From positions 1-9,858 of the forward strand of contig JAGIAF010000067.1 of the NCBI GenBank assembly GCA_017745015.1: a stretch of DNA of 9,858 nt. Direction: 5' to 3'. Made by a program: the position numbers and the translations under genes. Shown here piece by piece: positions 1 through 6,111 of the stretch. The notes beneath the pieces were generated by a model that saw only the letters and a program-made list of their open reading frames with translations, ran no database searches and was not told the DNA's origin. The DNA comes from Bdellovibrio sp. (GTDB taxonomy: Bacteria > Bdellovibrionota > Bdellovibrionia > Bdellovibrionales > Bdellovibrionaceae). Within the stretch, counting starts at the first letter, position 1. Each line of letters opens with the position of its first letter.

Positions 1-405
1 GGAGGCATCACGAACAAACTCTTCCAAGGCCGTGAATTCCAAGATCGCGATATTGTACCAAGGATTCAGGATATTCATTTCTTTTAAAGTGAGTTGGCGG
101 TCTTCGTAATCCATCACCGAAAAATCGGTGCGCCCCAAAAGTCCGACATCGTGCACTCCAAGTTCGTGCATATACTCTTCAACTAATGACAGCTTCAGCT
201 CCTTGGCTGCCACGGCATCAATATTCAGCAAGCGAATGAACTGATCCAAACGACTCGGAGTGATTTCCTGCTTCCCGGCCAGTACGCGAGAGACAAAGCT
301 AGGATTGACCTCAAGGTCTCGCGCTAACGAGCGCAGTGAGTATTTCGGATTTACGGATTGTTTTAGAGTGAAGAATTTCTTTAGGATGAGATGAACGTGC
401 TTCAT
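1..405 (-). CDS. TIGR02147-family HTH transcriptional regulator, 5' part (truncated by window edge)
   Basis: The first 135 codons of a leftward gene are visible; it runs off the window with no stop. Residues about 22-58 form an XRE-like helix-turn-helix (YSLRSLARDLEVNPSFVS, then a VLAGKQEITP turn). Near residues 115-130 the stretch NPWYNIAILEFTALEEF matches the Trp-Tyr-x-x-Ala-Ile-Leu-Glu element of the TIGR02147 family, a paralogous family expanded in Bdellovibrio and Fibrobacter whose members are usually about 260-280 aa. The start is set by an AGGAGG Shine-Dalgarno sequence 3 bases upstream of the ATG. The gene is divergent from the DUF2388/DUF4105 operon, so it may regulate that operon or itself, but that is inferred from position only. 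The family is clear; the ligand and target genes are unknown. Confidence 0.88.
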   Translation of the reverse strand, partial: MKHVHLILKKFFTLKQSVNPKYSLRSLARDLEVNPSFVSRVLAGKQEITPSRLDQFIRLLNIDAVAAKELKLSLVEEYMHELGVHDVGLLGRTDFSVMDYEDRQLTLKEMNILNPWYNIAILEFTALEEFVRDAS

Positions 406-536
406 GCTCCTCCTATCACAGTTATGCCATCAGATTTCATTATTGGTACTTTCCCCTCAGTGCCACTTCGCCACCGCGAAATGTATAAGAGTTCGACATA
501 GCAAGGCGTGTACCAAAAGAGAATGAATCCGTAGAA

Positions 537-562
537 ATCTGTTGCGGCATCGAGCAACAGAT
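537..562. repeat. Perfect 9-bp inverted repeat in the divergent intergenic region
   Basis: ATCTGTTGC (537-545) and GCAACAGAT (554-562) are exact reverse complements separated by 8 bases. No T-run follows on either strand, so it does not look like an intrinsic terminator. It lies in the 263-base gap between a divergently read HTH regulator and a secreted-protein operon, about 107 bases upstream of the DUF2388 start codon. It could be a dimeric regulator's operator or an RNA hairpin in a 5' leader. The repeat is seen directly; the function is inferred. Confidence 0.4.
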
Positions 563-656
563 GGCTGTTGAGTTTCACTGCAACGAAAAGATCTAGAAAA
601 GTGGATTTAGTGTTTTGACGCGTGTAGTTATAGCTCCAACGAAAACACAAACCCAT

Positions 657-663
657 AAAGGAG
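657..663 (+). promoter_or_regulatory. Shine-Dalgarno site that fixes the DUF2388 start
   Basis: AAAGGAG lies 5 bases before the ATG at 669. The in-frame ATG at 615 has no such site, and starting there would place 18 extra residues in front of an otherwise textbook signal peptide. The 669 start is therefore preferred. Confidence 0.85.
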
Positions 664-668
664 TTCCT

Positions 669-1019
669 ATGAAAAAGTCATTCGTATCTGCATTGCTCGT
701 ATCTGCTACTCTTCTTGCCTCTACACAAGCGCATGCTTTGAGCACAGTTGCTACAACAGCTCGCCTGACGGTAGAGACAATCGCCCTTTCTGTACTTTCA
801 TCAGCGTCCAGCCAAGCATCAAGCATCTCTTCAAGCGACGACTATAAAATCATTATTGCGGCACAAGACGACGCAGCGAACATGGTTGCCTCCAATGGTC
901 AAATCCGTGGTCAAGCGTTGCTTCAAGCATTTGAAGTGATCCGCGCTAAAAATCCAGCTCTTGAAGCTTCGGATATGCAATTGGCAGAAGTTGTTTTGAA
1001 AATCGGTTCAATGAAATAG
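669..1019 (+). CDS. Secreted DUF2388 family protein
   Basis: This is a 116-aa protein of unknown function. Residues 1-23 form a Sec signal peptide (MKKSF, hydrophobic core, then Ala-His-Ala cleavage before Leu24). The mature part holds the DUF2388 hallmarks: a Ser/Thr-rich N-terminal segment, then DDYKIIIAAQDDAANMVAS and GQIRG around residues 57-81, and a C-terminal ASDMQLAEVVL near 100-110. Family members are about 100-120 aa and are best known from Pseudomonas as small periplasmic proteins of unknown activity. The start at 669 is chosen on its Shine-Dalgarno sequence and signal peptide rather than the in-frame ATG at 615. The next gene, a DUF4105 protein, starts 32 bases downstream on the same strand, so the two are probably co-transcribed and may work together in the envelope. 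No catalytic residues are evident. Confidence 0.83.
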   Translation: MKKSFVSALLVSATLLASTQAHALSTVATTARLTVETIALSVLSSASSQASSISSSDDYKIIIAAQDDAANMVASNGQIRGQALLQAFEVIRAKNPALEASDMQLAEVVLKIGSMK

Positions 1020-1051
1020 TTTTTAGTTCAATCCCGCCTTGAGGAGACTTT

Positions 1052-2956
1052 ATGAAAACGTTGACCGTGTTTTTTACCTCTCTGCTTCTGGCAACTAAAG
1101 CCCACGGAATGTTCAGTTACAAAATCACTGAAGCTCCTTCCGACAGTGCTTTCAGAGCTCAGGCACAGATTCTTTTAAAACAAGCCGAGACGCTTTTACC
1201 AAGTTCTCTTAAAGCCGCAATCGGTGCACCTCTTGAGGTGCGCTTTGCAAGCTTGAATTCTAAAGAAGGCGCCTTGGGATTTTACTCCCAAGGTCGTCTG
1301 ACTCTGGACTTAAAAACCATTCCTGAAATCCAGAAGGGCGAGGCCCAGGCCACGTCAACATCGCGCACTCATAAAACCTTGTATCGAGAAATTCTGGCGA
1401 CCATCTTGCACGAAACCGTGCATGCCTATGATCGTTTGAATCTTCATGACTCCACAGAGAAAAAACTGATCGACGCTTGTCGCGAGGAAGCTCGCAACCG
1501 CAAAGAAAATATCCAAAGCCCTCAATGTGATTTCTATAAGAACATGGATACAACCTTCTCTGAAAATCCGTATTTCACTCTGTCTGCAGGCTTTGTCTAT
1601 GACAAGGTCTCTTGGATGAAACATCGCAGCCCCGACACTTATGAGCTCACCAATTCATCAGAGTCTTTGGCTGTAAATATGGAATACTTCCTGTTAGATC
1701 CTGAGTTTGCTTGTCGCAGACCTTCTTTGTATCGTCTGTTGCAATCGAAATTCCAACACACACCTTTTAAAACCAACTGCCATGCCCCAGTGAACTACTT
1801 GGTGTCAGATTTTACTTCTAACGCCAACCCGGTAAAGAGCATTGATCCTAGCCGTATTTATCAAGTGCACTACTTGGTAGCTGGCGAAGGTACTGGCCTC
1901 GCCAGTGGCTTTGGCCATTCAATGTTCCGTCTGGTGATGTGCTCTCCCAAACGTAAAGTGGTGGGGCCTGATTGCCTTAAAGACTTGGATCAACATTTGG
2001 TCTTGTCGTTCCGTGCCTATGTCGACACTCCTCAAACAAGTAATTTGAAAGGTCTCAAGGGAGATTATCCCTCACGTCTCTTTATCATTCCATTTGATCA
2101 AGCGGTTGAAGAATACAATCGCACAGAGCTTCGTGACCTGCGCAGTATTCCACTTAAAATGAATCGCCAAGAAATCGAAAGATTCGCCGTGCGCACGGCG
2201 GAAACTCATTGGTCTTATGACGGGAAATACTACTTTGCTTCGAACAACTGCGCTGTTGAAGCATTAAACCTGCTTCGCACCGCGAATCCCGGCTCCGCTT
2301 ATTTGGCAGTGGATACCATAACTCCGAATGGAGTCAGTCGCGCCTTAGAGCAAATGGGAGTGCTGCAAACTCCGCGCTATAACAGTCGCGCAGAAGCTAT
2401 CAATGATGGTTACCTTTTTGAATCTTACCGCGATCGCTATGAATTGGCGTTTCAAGTTTTGAAAACGTCCCTGGCTTTGCCACAAGAAAACTTTGAAGAC
2501 TTCTTGAAAGTGCCGGTTCTGACCCTTCGAGGGATCTATAATAAACTCCCAGCGCTGCCAGGCAATCTACGTGTGAAAGCGGCCGCTGCAGTATTAATTT
2601 TGGAAAAAGCATTTCAGAGAATTCTGATCGGCCAAGTTAAAGCGGAACTAGCGGAAGCCATGTTGGAAAACAGCAGTACGACGCGCACAAAGGCTGAAAA
2701 GCTTGCGGGTCTTGAAGCCTTTTTCTCGCAACCTGCTTCGTTTATCGCAGGCGCAAAAGGTTATGGTCTCCCTTCGCCACAAGATATGGAACTGGTTTTA
2801 AAGCGTGCCGCAGATATCAATCAACAGGGAGCCGCCCTGTTTAACGAACTTTATGACGCCGGGAAAAACTTGTTGGCTCCGCAACACGTGATGAACCTCA
2901 AAAATTCTCGCGACAATATGGAATATGCCCGTGGCTTTTTGCACTCGGTTTTGTAG
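1052..2956 (+). CDS. Secreted HExxH metalloprotease-like and DUF4105 (Lnb periplasmic-type) two-domain protein
   Basis: This 634-aa exported protein has a short signal peptide ending near residue 19. Residues about 25-245 carry an HExxH motif (HETVHAYD, H120-E121-H124), followed by ESLAVNMEYFLLDPEFACRR near 204-223. E204 or E211 could be the third metal ligand, as in gluzincin-type peptidases. Residues about 265-430 match DUF4105, now also called the Lnb N-terminal periplasmic domain: the conserved His is in SGFGHSMFRL (H289) and the conserved Cys in ASNNCAVEALNLL (C400). In Bacteroidota, Lnb uses this Cys/His pair for lipoprotein N-acylation. Here no C-terminal membrane segments follow; residues 430-634 look helical and soluble. 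The function is therefore uncertain: protease, acyltransferase-like or other Cys-dependent envelope enzyme. GAGGAG lies 5 bases before the ATG. It is probably co-transcribed with the DUF2388 gene. Confidence 0.82.
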   Translation: MKTLTVFFTSLLLATKAHGMFSYKITEAPSDSAFRAQAQILLKQAETLLPSSLKAAIGAPLEVRFASLNSKEGALGFYSQGRLTLDLKTIPEIQKGEAQATSTSRTHKTLYREILATILHETVHAYDRLNLHDSTEKKLIDACREEARNRKENIQSPQCDFYKNMDTTFSENPYFTLSAGFVYDKVSWMKHRSPDTYELTNSSESLAVNMEYFLLDPEFACRRPSLYRLLQSKFQHTPFKTNCHAPVNYLVSDFTSNANPVKSIDPSRIYQVHYLVAGEGTGLASGFGHSMFRLVMCSPKRKVVGPDCLKDLDQHLVLSFRAYVDTPQTSNLKGLKGDYPSRLFIIPFDQAVEEYNRTELRDLRSIPLKMNRQEIERFAVRTAETHWSYDGKYYFASNNCAVEALNLLRTANPGSAYLAVDTITPNGVSRALEQMGVLQTPRYNSRAEAINDGYLFESYRDRYELAFQVLKTSLALPQENFEDFLKVPVLTLRGIYNKLPALPGNLRVKAAAAVLILEKAFQRILIGQVKAELAEAMLENSSTTRTKAEKLAGLEAFFSQPASFIAGAKGYGLPSPQDMELVLKRAADINQQGAALFNELYDAGKNLLAPQHVMNLKNSRDNMEYARGFLHSVL

Positions 2957-3085
2957 CACAAAGCCCAGCATACATTGTTATTTCACAGGGAATTTCCAAG
3001 AGGTATGACCAGAAATTTGTGAGTCTCCTATTCATCTGCTGAACCGGACTCTGAATATGTCGGTTGATGGTGGAAGCTCAGATTC

Positions 3086-3784
3086 ATGCAAGACTTCCAC
3101 TACCAAATATTACCCCTCCACCATGTTCACGACTCGCAAAAAGAACTTGTTAATGCCGTCTATGAAATGTGGGAAATGACTTTCGGCAAAGTTTTAAACG
3201 ATGCCGGAGCAACTCTCGACTTCTCCGACTTCTTCCGCAGTCATTCCGCAGGAGTGATTTTGTTTAAGAACGAAATCGTCGGATTCAATCTCTTTACAGT
3301 GTTTGACCTGGAGCTAAAAGCTCACGGCAAGCATCCGTACTTTGAGTACTTGGAACCGAAGACCATCCAAAGTCTGAAAGAGCGCAAACAAACACGCTTA
3401 ATGACGATGGAGTACTTTACCGTGTCAGCAACATGGAGAAGAAAATACCGTGGCATTCCTTGGTCAGAAATTCTGACCGGTTTAGGCTTGCAGTATATGG
3501 ATCAATCCCCGGCAGATGCGGTGATTGGAACTCCCCGTATGGATTTAGGCGTTGATAAAATGTGCGCCCGCCTTGGTGCCAAACCGATCCAGGATAAAGT
3601 CGATAAGATGAATTACCCTTGTGCGGTGATGGTCTTTGATAAAGAAGAATCGCGGCATTTTTTAAATGCCGAGACTCACTATTGGGTGAAGAGACTTTGG
3701 AAGATCCATCTTCGCGAGAAACTGCAGCCCGGCGCTCGTGAGGCGACTGCTTATAATCGCGAAAATGATAGGGATCTAATGTAG
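3086..3784 (+). CDS. Putative GNAT-like acyltransferase
   Basis: This is a 232-aa cytoplasmic protein with no signal peptide. The order of elements suggests the GNAT fold: a first helix in ELVNAVYEMWEMTFGKVL, a strand pair around AGVILFKNEIVGFNLFTVF (about 55-74), and a MEYFTVSATWRRKYRGIPWSEIL stretch (about 108-130). In that stretch the RRKYRGIPW loop sits where the acetyl-CoA pyrophosphate-binding loop normally is. A strand AVMVF near 180 follows, and the C-terminal tail is basic. It may resemble N-acyl amino acid synthase-type members, but the family assignment rests on pattern only. The Shine-Dalgarno sequence is weak (GGAAG, 9 bases upstream); the frame is closed by a stop at 3065 and no other ATG lies between, so the start is fairly secure. 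It is separated from both neighbours by about 125-130 bases and is probably a single gene. Confidence 0.55.
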   Translation: MQDFHYQILPLHHVHDSQKELVNAVYEMWEMTFGKVLNDAGATLDFSDFFRSHSAGVILFKNEIVGFNLFTVFDLELKAHGKHPYFEYLEPKTIQSLKERKQTRLMTMEYFTVSATWRRKYRGIPWSEILTGLGLQYMDQSPADAVIGTPRMDLGVDKMCARLGAKPIQDKVDKMNYPCAVMVFDKEESRHFLNAETHYWVKRLWKIHLREKLQPGAREATAYNRENDRDLM

Positions 3785-3788
3785 TTCA

Positions 3789-3825
3789 AGCGACGGTTCA
3801 ACTTGATACATGTTCCACCGTCGTT
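3789..3825. repeat. Stem-loop downstream of the GNAT-like gene
   Basis: CGACGGT (3791-3797) pairs with ACCGTCG (3817-3823); a further A-T and a G-T pair extend the stem outward, and an inner AAC/GTT pairing is possible. It begins 4 bases after the stop of the GNAT-like gene. No T-run follows, so it is at best a 3'-end RNA stabiliser or a factor-dependent end, or a regulatory element for the next gene. Function not shown. Confidence 0.35.
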
Positions 3826-3909
3826 CCGCGAACATCCGCGAGATACTGCACTCAATACTATTTAGTCTCAAGTTCCTCCTTCCGAATAGAATATATCCCG
3901 GGGGAACCT

Positions 3910-4491
3910 ATGAAACGCCTGATTTTGACTGCAGCAGTTGCCTTATTTTCCGTTCACGCATTCGCGGAAGAAGCTATCGAATCATCTATCGAAGCCGAGA
4001 TGCTCATTGGTGGTTCTGAAGAAGCTCGCGTTGATGCGCAAGAACAACAACACCTCTTGGATCGAGAAAAAATCCGCAAAGAGCAAATCAAACAGCAAGC
4101 GCTTAAATCCGCTCAAGAGGCTGTGCAATTGGAAGCCACTGCAGCTCGTGAAAGTGAAAACACACGCAAAGTAAAGGCCGACGTTGAATCGCAAATTGCC
4201 GTTTTAAAAAAACAAATCAAAGCCTCTGAAGAGCGCAAAGTGAAAGCAGAGAAAAACATCCAAGCCGCAAAAGATGAAGTTGCTCGCTATAATCAAATTC
4301 GCGACAAATACCTGGCAAAACAAGCGGCTCTTGAGAAAGAAATCGCACAGTTGAATCAAAATGCGGATCAACTTCGCAAAGATCTGCGCAACGCTCAAGG
4401 TGGTGCCGTTAAAGCACACAAAGACTCTGTCGCGTCCCAAGATAAACTGCGCCAAATGCAAAAACGCAACGTCAGTTCTGATTCTCAATAG
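3910..4491 (+). CDS. Secreted coiled-coil protein of unknown function
   Basis: This is a 193-aa protein with a clear Sec signal peptide (MKRLILTAAVALFSVHAFA, cleavage before Glu20). After an acidic linker with an IGG turn near 33-35, residues about 40-185 are almost wholly charged helix rich in Lys, Glu, Gln and Ala, with heptad-like spacing, predicting a long coiled coil. There is no cysteine, membrane segment or lipobox. A GGGGGA purine run 5-10 bases upstream supports the start. It should be periplasmic. Such proteins can act as spacers, scaffolds or adaptors in the envelope, but nothing here identifies a partner. The 125 bases before it hold a stem-loop and no convincing promoter; the gene is followed by a dehydrogenase remnant and a terminator. 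No named family is recognised. Confidence 0.75.
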   Translation: MKRLILTAAVALFSVHAFAEEAIESSIEAEMLIGGSEEARVDAQEQQHLLDREKIRKEQIKQQALKSAQEAVQLEATAARESENTRKVKADVESQIAVLKKQIKASEERKVKAEKNIQAAKDEVARYNQIRDKYLAKQAALEKEIAQLNQNADQLRKDLRNAQGGAVKAHKDSVASQDKLRQMQKRNVSSDSQ

Positions 4492-4507
4492 TTTGTGGAG
4501 ATGATAA

Positions 4508-4597
4508 AAACAGGCCTTCTTGTGGCTGGCCTCACATGGGGCGAGCTTTATGACGGGAAATTCTATCCCTGTAGATGGCGGATACTTAGCGATGTAA
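4508..4597 (+). pseudogene. 3' remnant of a short-chain dehydrogenase/reductase (SDR) gene
   Basis: Reading from 4508, 29 codons encode FLWLASHGASFMTG followed by NSIPVDGGYLAM and a TAA stop at 4595. This is the classic C-terminus of classical SDR enzymes: a Leu-x-Ser-x-x-Ala-Ser-Phe-x-Thr-Gly helix and loop followed by Ile-x-Val-Asp-Gly-Gly-Tyr. Upstream in the same frame there are immediate stops (TGA at 4502, TAA at 4505), so the Rossmann fold and catalytic Tyr-x-x-x-Lys are missing. The fragment begins 16 bases after the coiled-coil gene's stop and ends 1 base before the terminator stem's A-run, which was probably the SDR gene's own terminator. It is most likely the relic of a deletion or replacement. 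No function is expected. Confidence 0.75.
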
Positions 4598-4598
4598 G

Positions 4599-4632
4599 AA
4601 AAAGCCCATCTTATAAGATGGGCTTTTTTTTT
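4599..4632. terminator. Bidirectional intrinsic terminator between convergent genes
   Basis: GCCCATC (4604-4610) pairs with GATGGGC (4617-4623) around TTATAA, making a perfect 20-base palindrome. It is flanked by five A on the left and nine T on the right. Rightward transcripts end in U9; leftward transcripts end in a run of five U. It lies between the plus-strand coiled-coil gene with its SDR remnant and the minus-strand Rhs operon, whose last stop codon is at 4635. Confidence 0.92.
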
Positions 4633-4634
4633 GC

Positions 4635-5675
4635 TTACTTGCCGATGGCTTTCTCGAAAATCGCCTTCTCCCCTTCAACCCAACTTGGGTGAAGCAGAAG
4701 CTTCGAGATCTTATCTTTATTGATATTTGGAATATAGTTCGAATCAAACTTCAAACGCCAGCCATAAGGAGTTTTGATGGCATTGTACTTCACTGTTTCC
4801 GTCGTCTGATTGGGCTTGAACGTATTCAAATCTCCATTTGGACCCGCCGAGTTGATCTGGCCCACTCTTTGGAACTCCACCGTAAAGACCGCCGTGTCTG
4901 TTTTAATATCTGACTTCAAAATTTTATAGCCAGAGACCACCTCAAAGAGATCACTGCCGCCTTGATGACCTGGGCATGAAATAGACACGTCGAACTTAGG
5001 ACTGTTTCTAGCAAATTCTCCGTTAAAGTCCCGTGCCAGGAAATCGTTCAATAATTCACGAGGTCCTTGCTTCACTTGAGTCTTCACGAAGGAACAGCTC
5101 TGATCCAACCAGTTCGGAGATTCATTGAGATATTTCTCCCAACGTTTTTTTGTATCTTCAATGCCTGCGATACATTCATCTTTTACGTCAGCCAAGCTTT
5201 CGTCTTTAACTGTAAGGATCGATTTCTTTCTGACGTTCAGTTCTTTAATCGCAGATTTCGCCAACTTCTGTTGGTCTTGAGATTTATTAGAGTCTTGAGC
5301 CGTGTTACCGCAGTTGTTTTTCGCGAAATTTTCAAGCTGTGGCACTTTTACTTGCGATACTCTCATTGCTTCTAAAACTTCTTTGGGGCTATTTTTAAGT
5401 CCGTTCGGAAGAGCCATCAACAGTTCTTCCGTCCAGAGCGATTCAGTGCCTTTCAAAACATCCGGAAAAAGCGCCACTGAATCTTTATCGCCACGTTCAA
5501 GTCCCTTTAAGAACGCCGAGTTCTTTTCTGGATAGGACAAAATATATTTCGCTAGGGCTTTAGGATCACCGTTTTTAACAGAAGCTGGGATGTCTTTAAC
5601 GCTAAATTCTTTAGCCTCGCTAATAAAGGCAAATCCCGTAACCAATAAAAGAAAACCTGTAGAGATGTAATTCAT
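4635..5675 (-). CDS. Exported protein with NTF2-like C-terminal half, third gene of the Rhs operon
   Basis: This is a 346-aa protein with a signal peptide (hydrophobic residues 5-18, likely cleavage after SEA at 21). Residues about 30-110 are helical; 120-200 are charged, with many Lys and Asp. Residues about 205-316 (RELLNDFLARDFNGEFA, then VVSGYKILKSDI, TAVFTVEFQRVG and TPYGWRLKF) have the helix-plus-curved-sheet pattern of NTF2-like domains. Four cysteines (122, 168, 194, 234) could form two disulfides in the periplasm. It starts 16 bases after the stop of the putative immunity gene, with GGGAG 10 bases before the ATG, and ends next to the terminator, so it is the last gene of the operon. 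It could be a second immunity or accessory factor, or unrelated to the effector. Family not recognised with certainty. Confidence 0.7.
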   Translation of the reverse strand: MNYISTGFLLLVTGFAFISEAKEFSVKDIPASVKNGDPKALAKYILSYPEKNSAFLKGLERGDKDSVALFPDVLKGTESLWTEELLMALPNGLKNSPKEVLEAMRVSQVKVPQLENFAKNNCGNTAQDSNKSQDQQKLAKSAIKELNVRKKSILTVKDESLADVKDECIAGIEDTKKRWEKYLNESPNWLDQSCSFVKTQVKQGPRELLNDFLARDFNGEFARNSPKFDVSISCPGHQGGSDLFEVVSGYKILKSDIKTDTAVFTVEFQRVGQINSAGPNGDLNTFKPNQTTETVKYNAIKTPYGWRLKFDSNYIPNINKDKISKLLLHPSWVEGEKAIFEKAIGK

Positions 5676-5691
5676 ATTGCTGCGACTCCCA

Positions 5692-6099
5692 CTACTTTCT
5701 CTTAGTCACCTGCCAGCTGAAACATTTCGCCAACTTCGGAGGCAACTTACTTACATTCTTTTTAACCCAGAGTTCTATCTCGGCTGTTTCATCTGGCCGA
5801 GCAACCCCTGCCCATAAATTAATATAATTTCCGACCAGTGGGCTATCAGAATAAAATAAGTAAGCAATATCACCGACTTTGGTATCAACCTTCAGAATTC
5901 GCCAGTTATCCAATTGATAGGATTCCAATACATTTACAGTCTGAACTGCTTGGTTGTCCCTTTTGAGTTGCTTCGCTACTTCGATTGCATACTCATTTTT
6001 CTGAGCCGTTGATAAATTTCGTTTGACCCCATTGCATACTTCGGCAGCCATCGCCTTATGAGAAATCACTACTGTAATAATAAAGAAAAATATTTTCAT
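5692..6099 (-). CDS. Putative periplasmic immunity protein for the Rhs NlpC/P60 effector
   Basis: This is a 135-aa protein with a Sec signal peptide (MKIFFFIITVVISHKAMA, cleavage before Ala19). The mature part is small and compact, with a Cys pair (C22 and C126) that could staple both ends, and motifs ESYQLDNWRILKVDT, AYLFYSD, NLWAGVA and KLAKCFSW. It begins 12 bases after the Rhs stop with an AAGGGA Shine-Dalgarno sequence, the usual place for a polymorphic-toxin immunity gene. The toxin domain is a predicted peptidoglycan hydrolase, whose antidote must act in the periplasm, and the signal peptide fits that; Tse1/Tsi1-type pairs work this way. GC is about 40% by hand count, against about 45-48% in sampled lines of the Rhs gene, as is common for exchangeable immunity genes. 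Binding and inhibition are inferred; no named family is recognised. Confidence 0.72.
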   Translation of the reverse strand: MKIFFFIITVVISHKAMAAEVCNGVKRNLSTAQKNEYAIEVAKQLKRDNQAVQTVNVLESYQLDNWRILKVDTKVGDIAYLFYSDSPLVGNYINLWAGVARPDETAEIELWVKKNVSKLPPKLAKCFSWQVTKRK

Positions 6100-6111
6100 A
6101 AGAATTCCCTT

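Noticed and set aside
467..480. TTCGC-CACC-GCGAA small hairpin.
   Set aside because: A five-base stem with a four-base loop is easily chance, with no T-run and no context.
615..633. TTGACG and TTATAG as -35 and -10 boxes for the DUF2388 operon.
   Set aside because: The spacing is only about 7 bases, far from the 16-18 needed; no better pair was found.
402..656. An 84-codon minus-strand frame in the divergent intergenic region, with a stretch SHLLLDAATDFYGF that recalls membrane-bound hydrolases.
   Set aside because: It overlaps the start and Shine-Dalgarno region of the regulator and the 5' leader of the DUF2388 gene, lacks a ribosome-binding site and has no consistent domain. It is probably chance.
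615..668. Upstream in-frame ATG as the start of the DUF2388 gene.
   Set aside because: It has no Shine-Dalgarno sequence and would put 18 hydrophilic residues before a normal signal peptide; the ATG at 669 has AAAGGAG 5 bases upstream.
3810..4019. Short plus-strand frame overlapping the start of the coiled-coil gene.
   Set aside because: The coiled-coil gene in another frame has a signal peptide and purine-rich ribosome site; this frame has neither and shows no family resemblance.
4495..4692. A 65-codon plus-strand frame crossing the terminator.
   Set aside because: It reads through the terminator palindrome into the antisense of the next gene, and the SDR signal in this region lies in a different frame.
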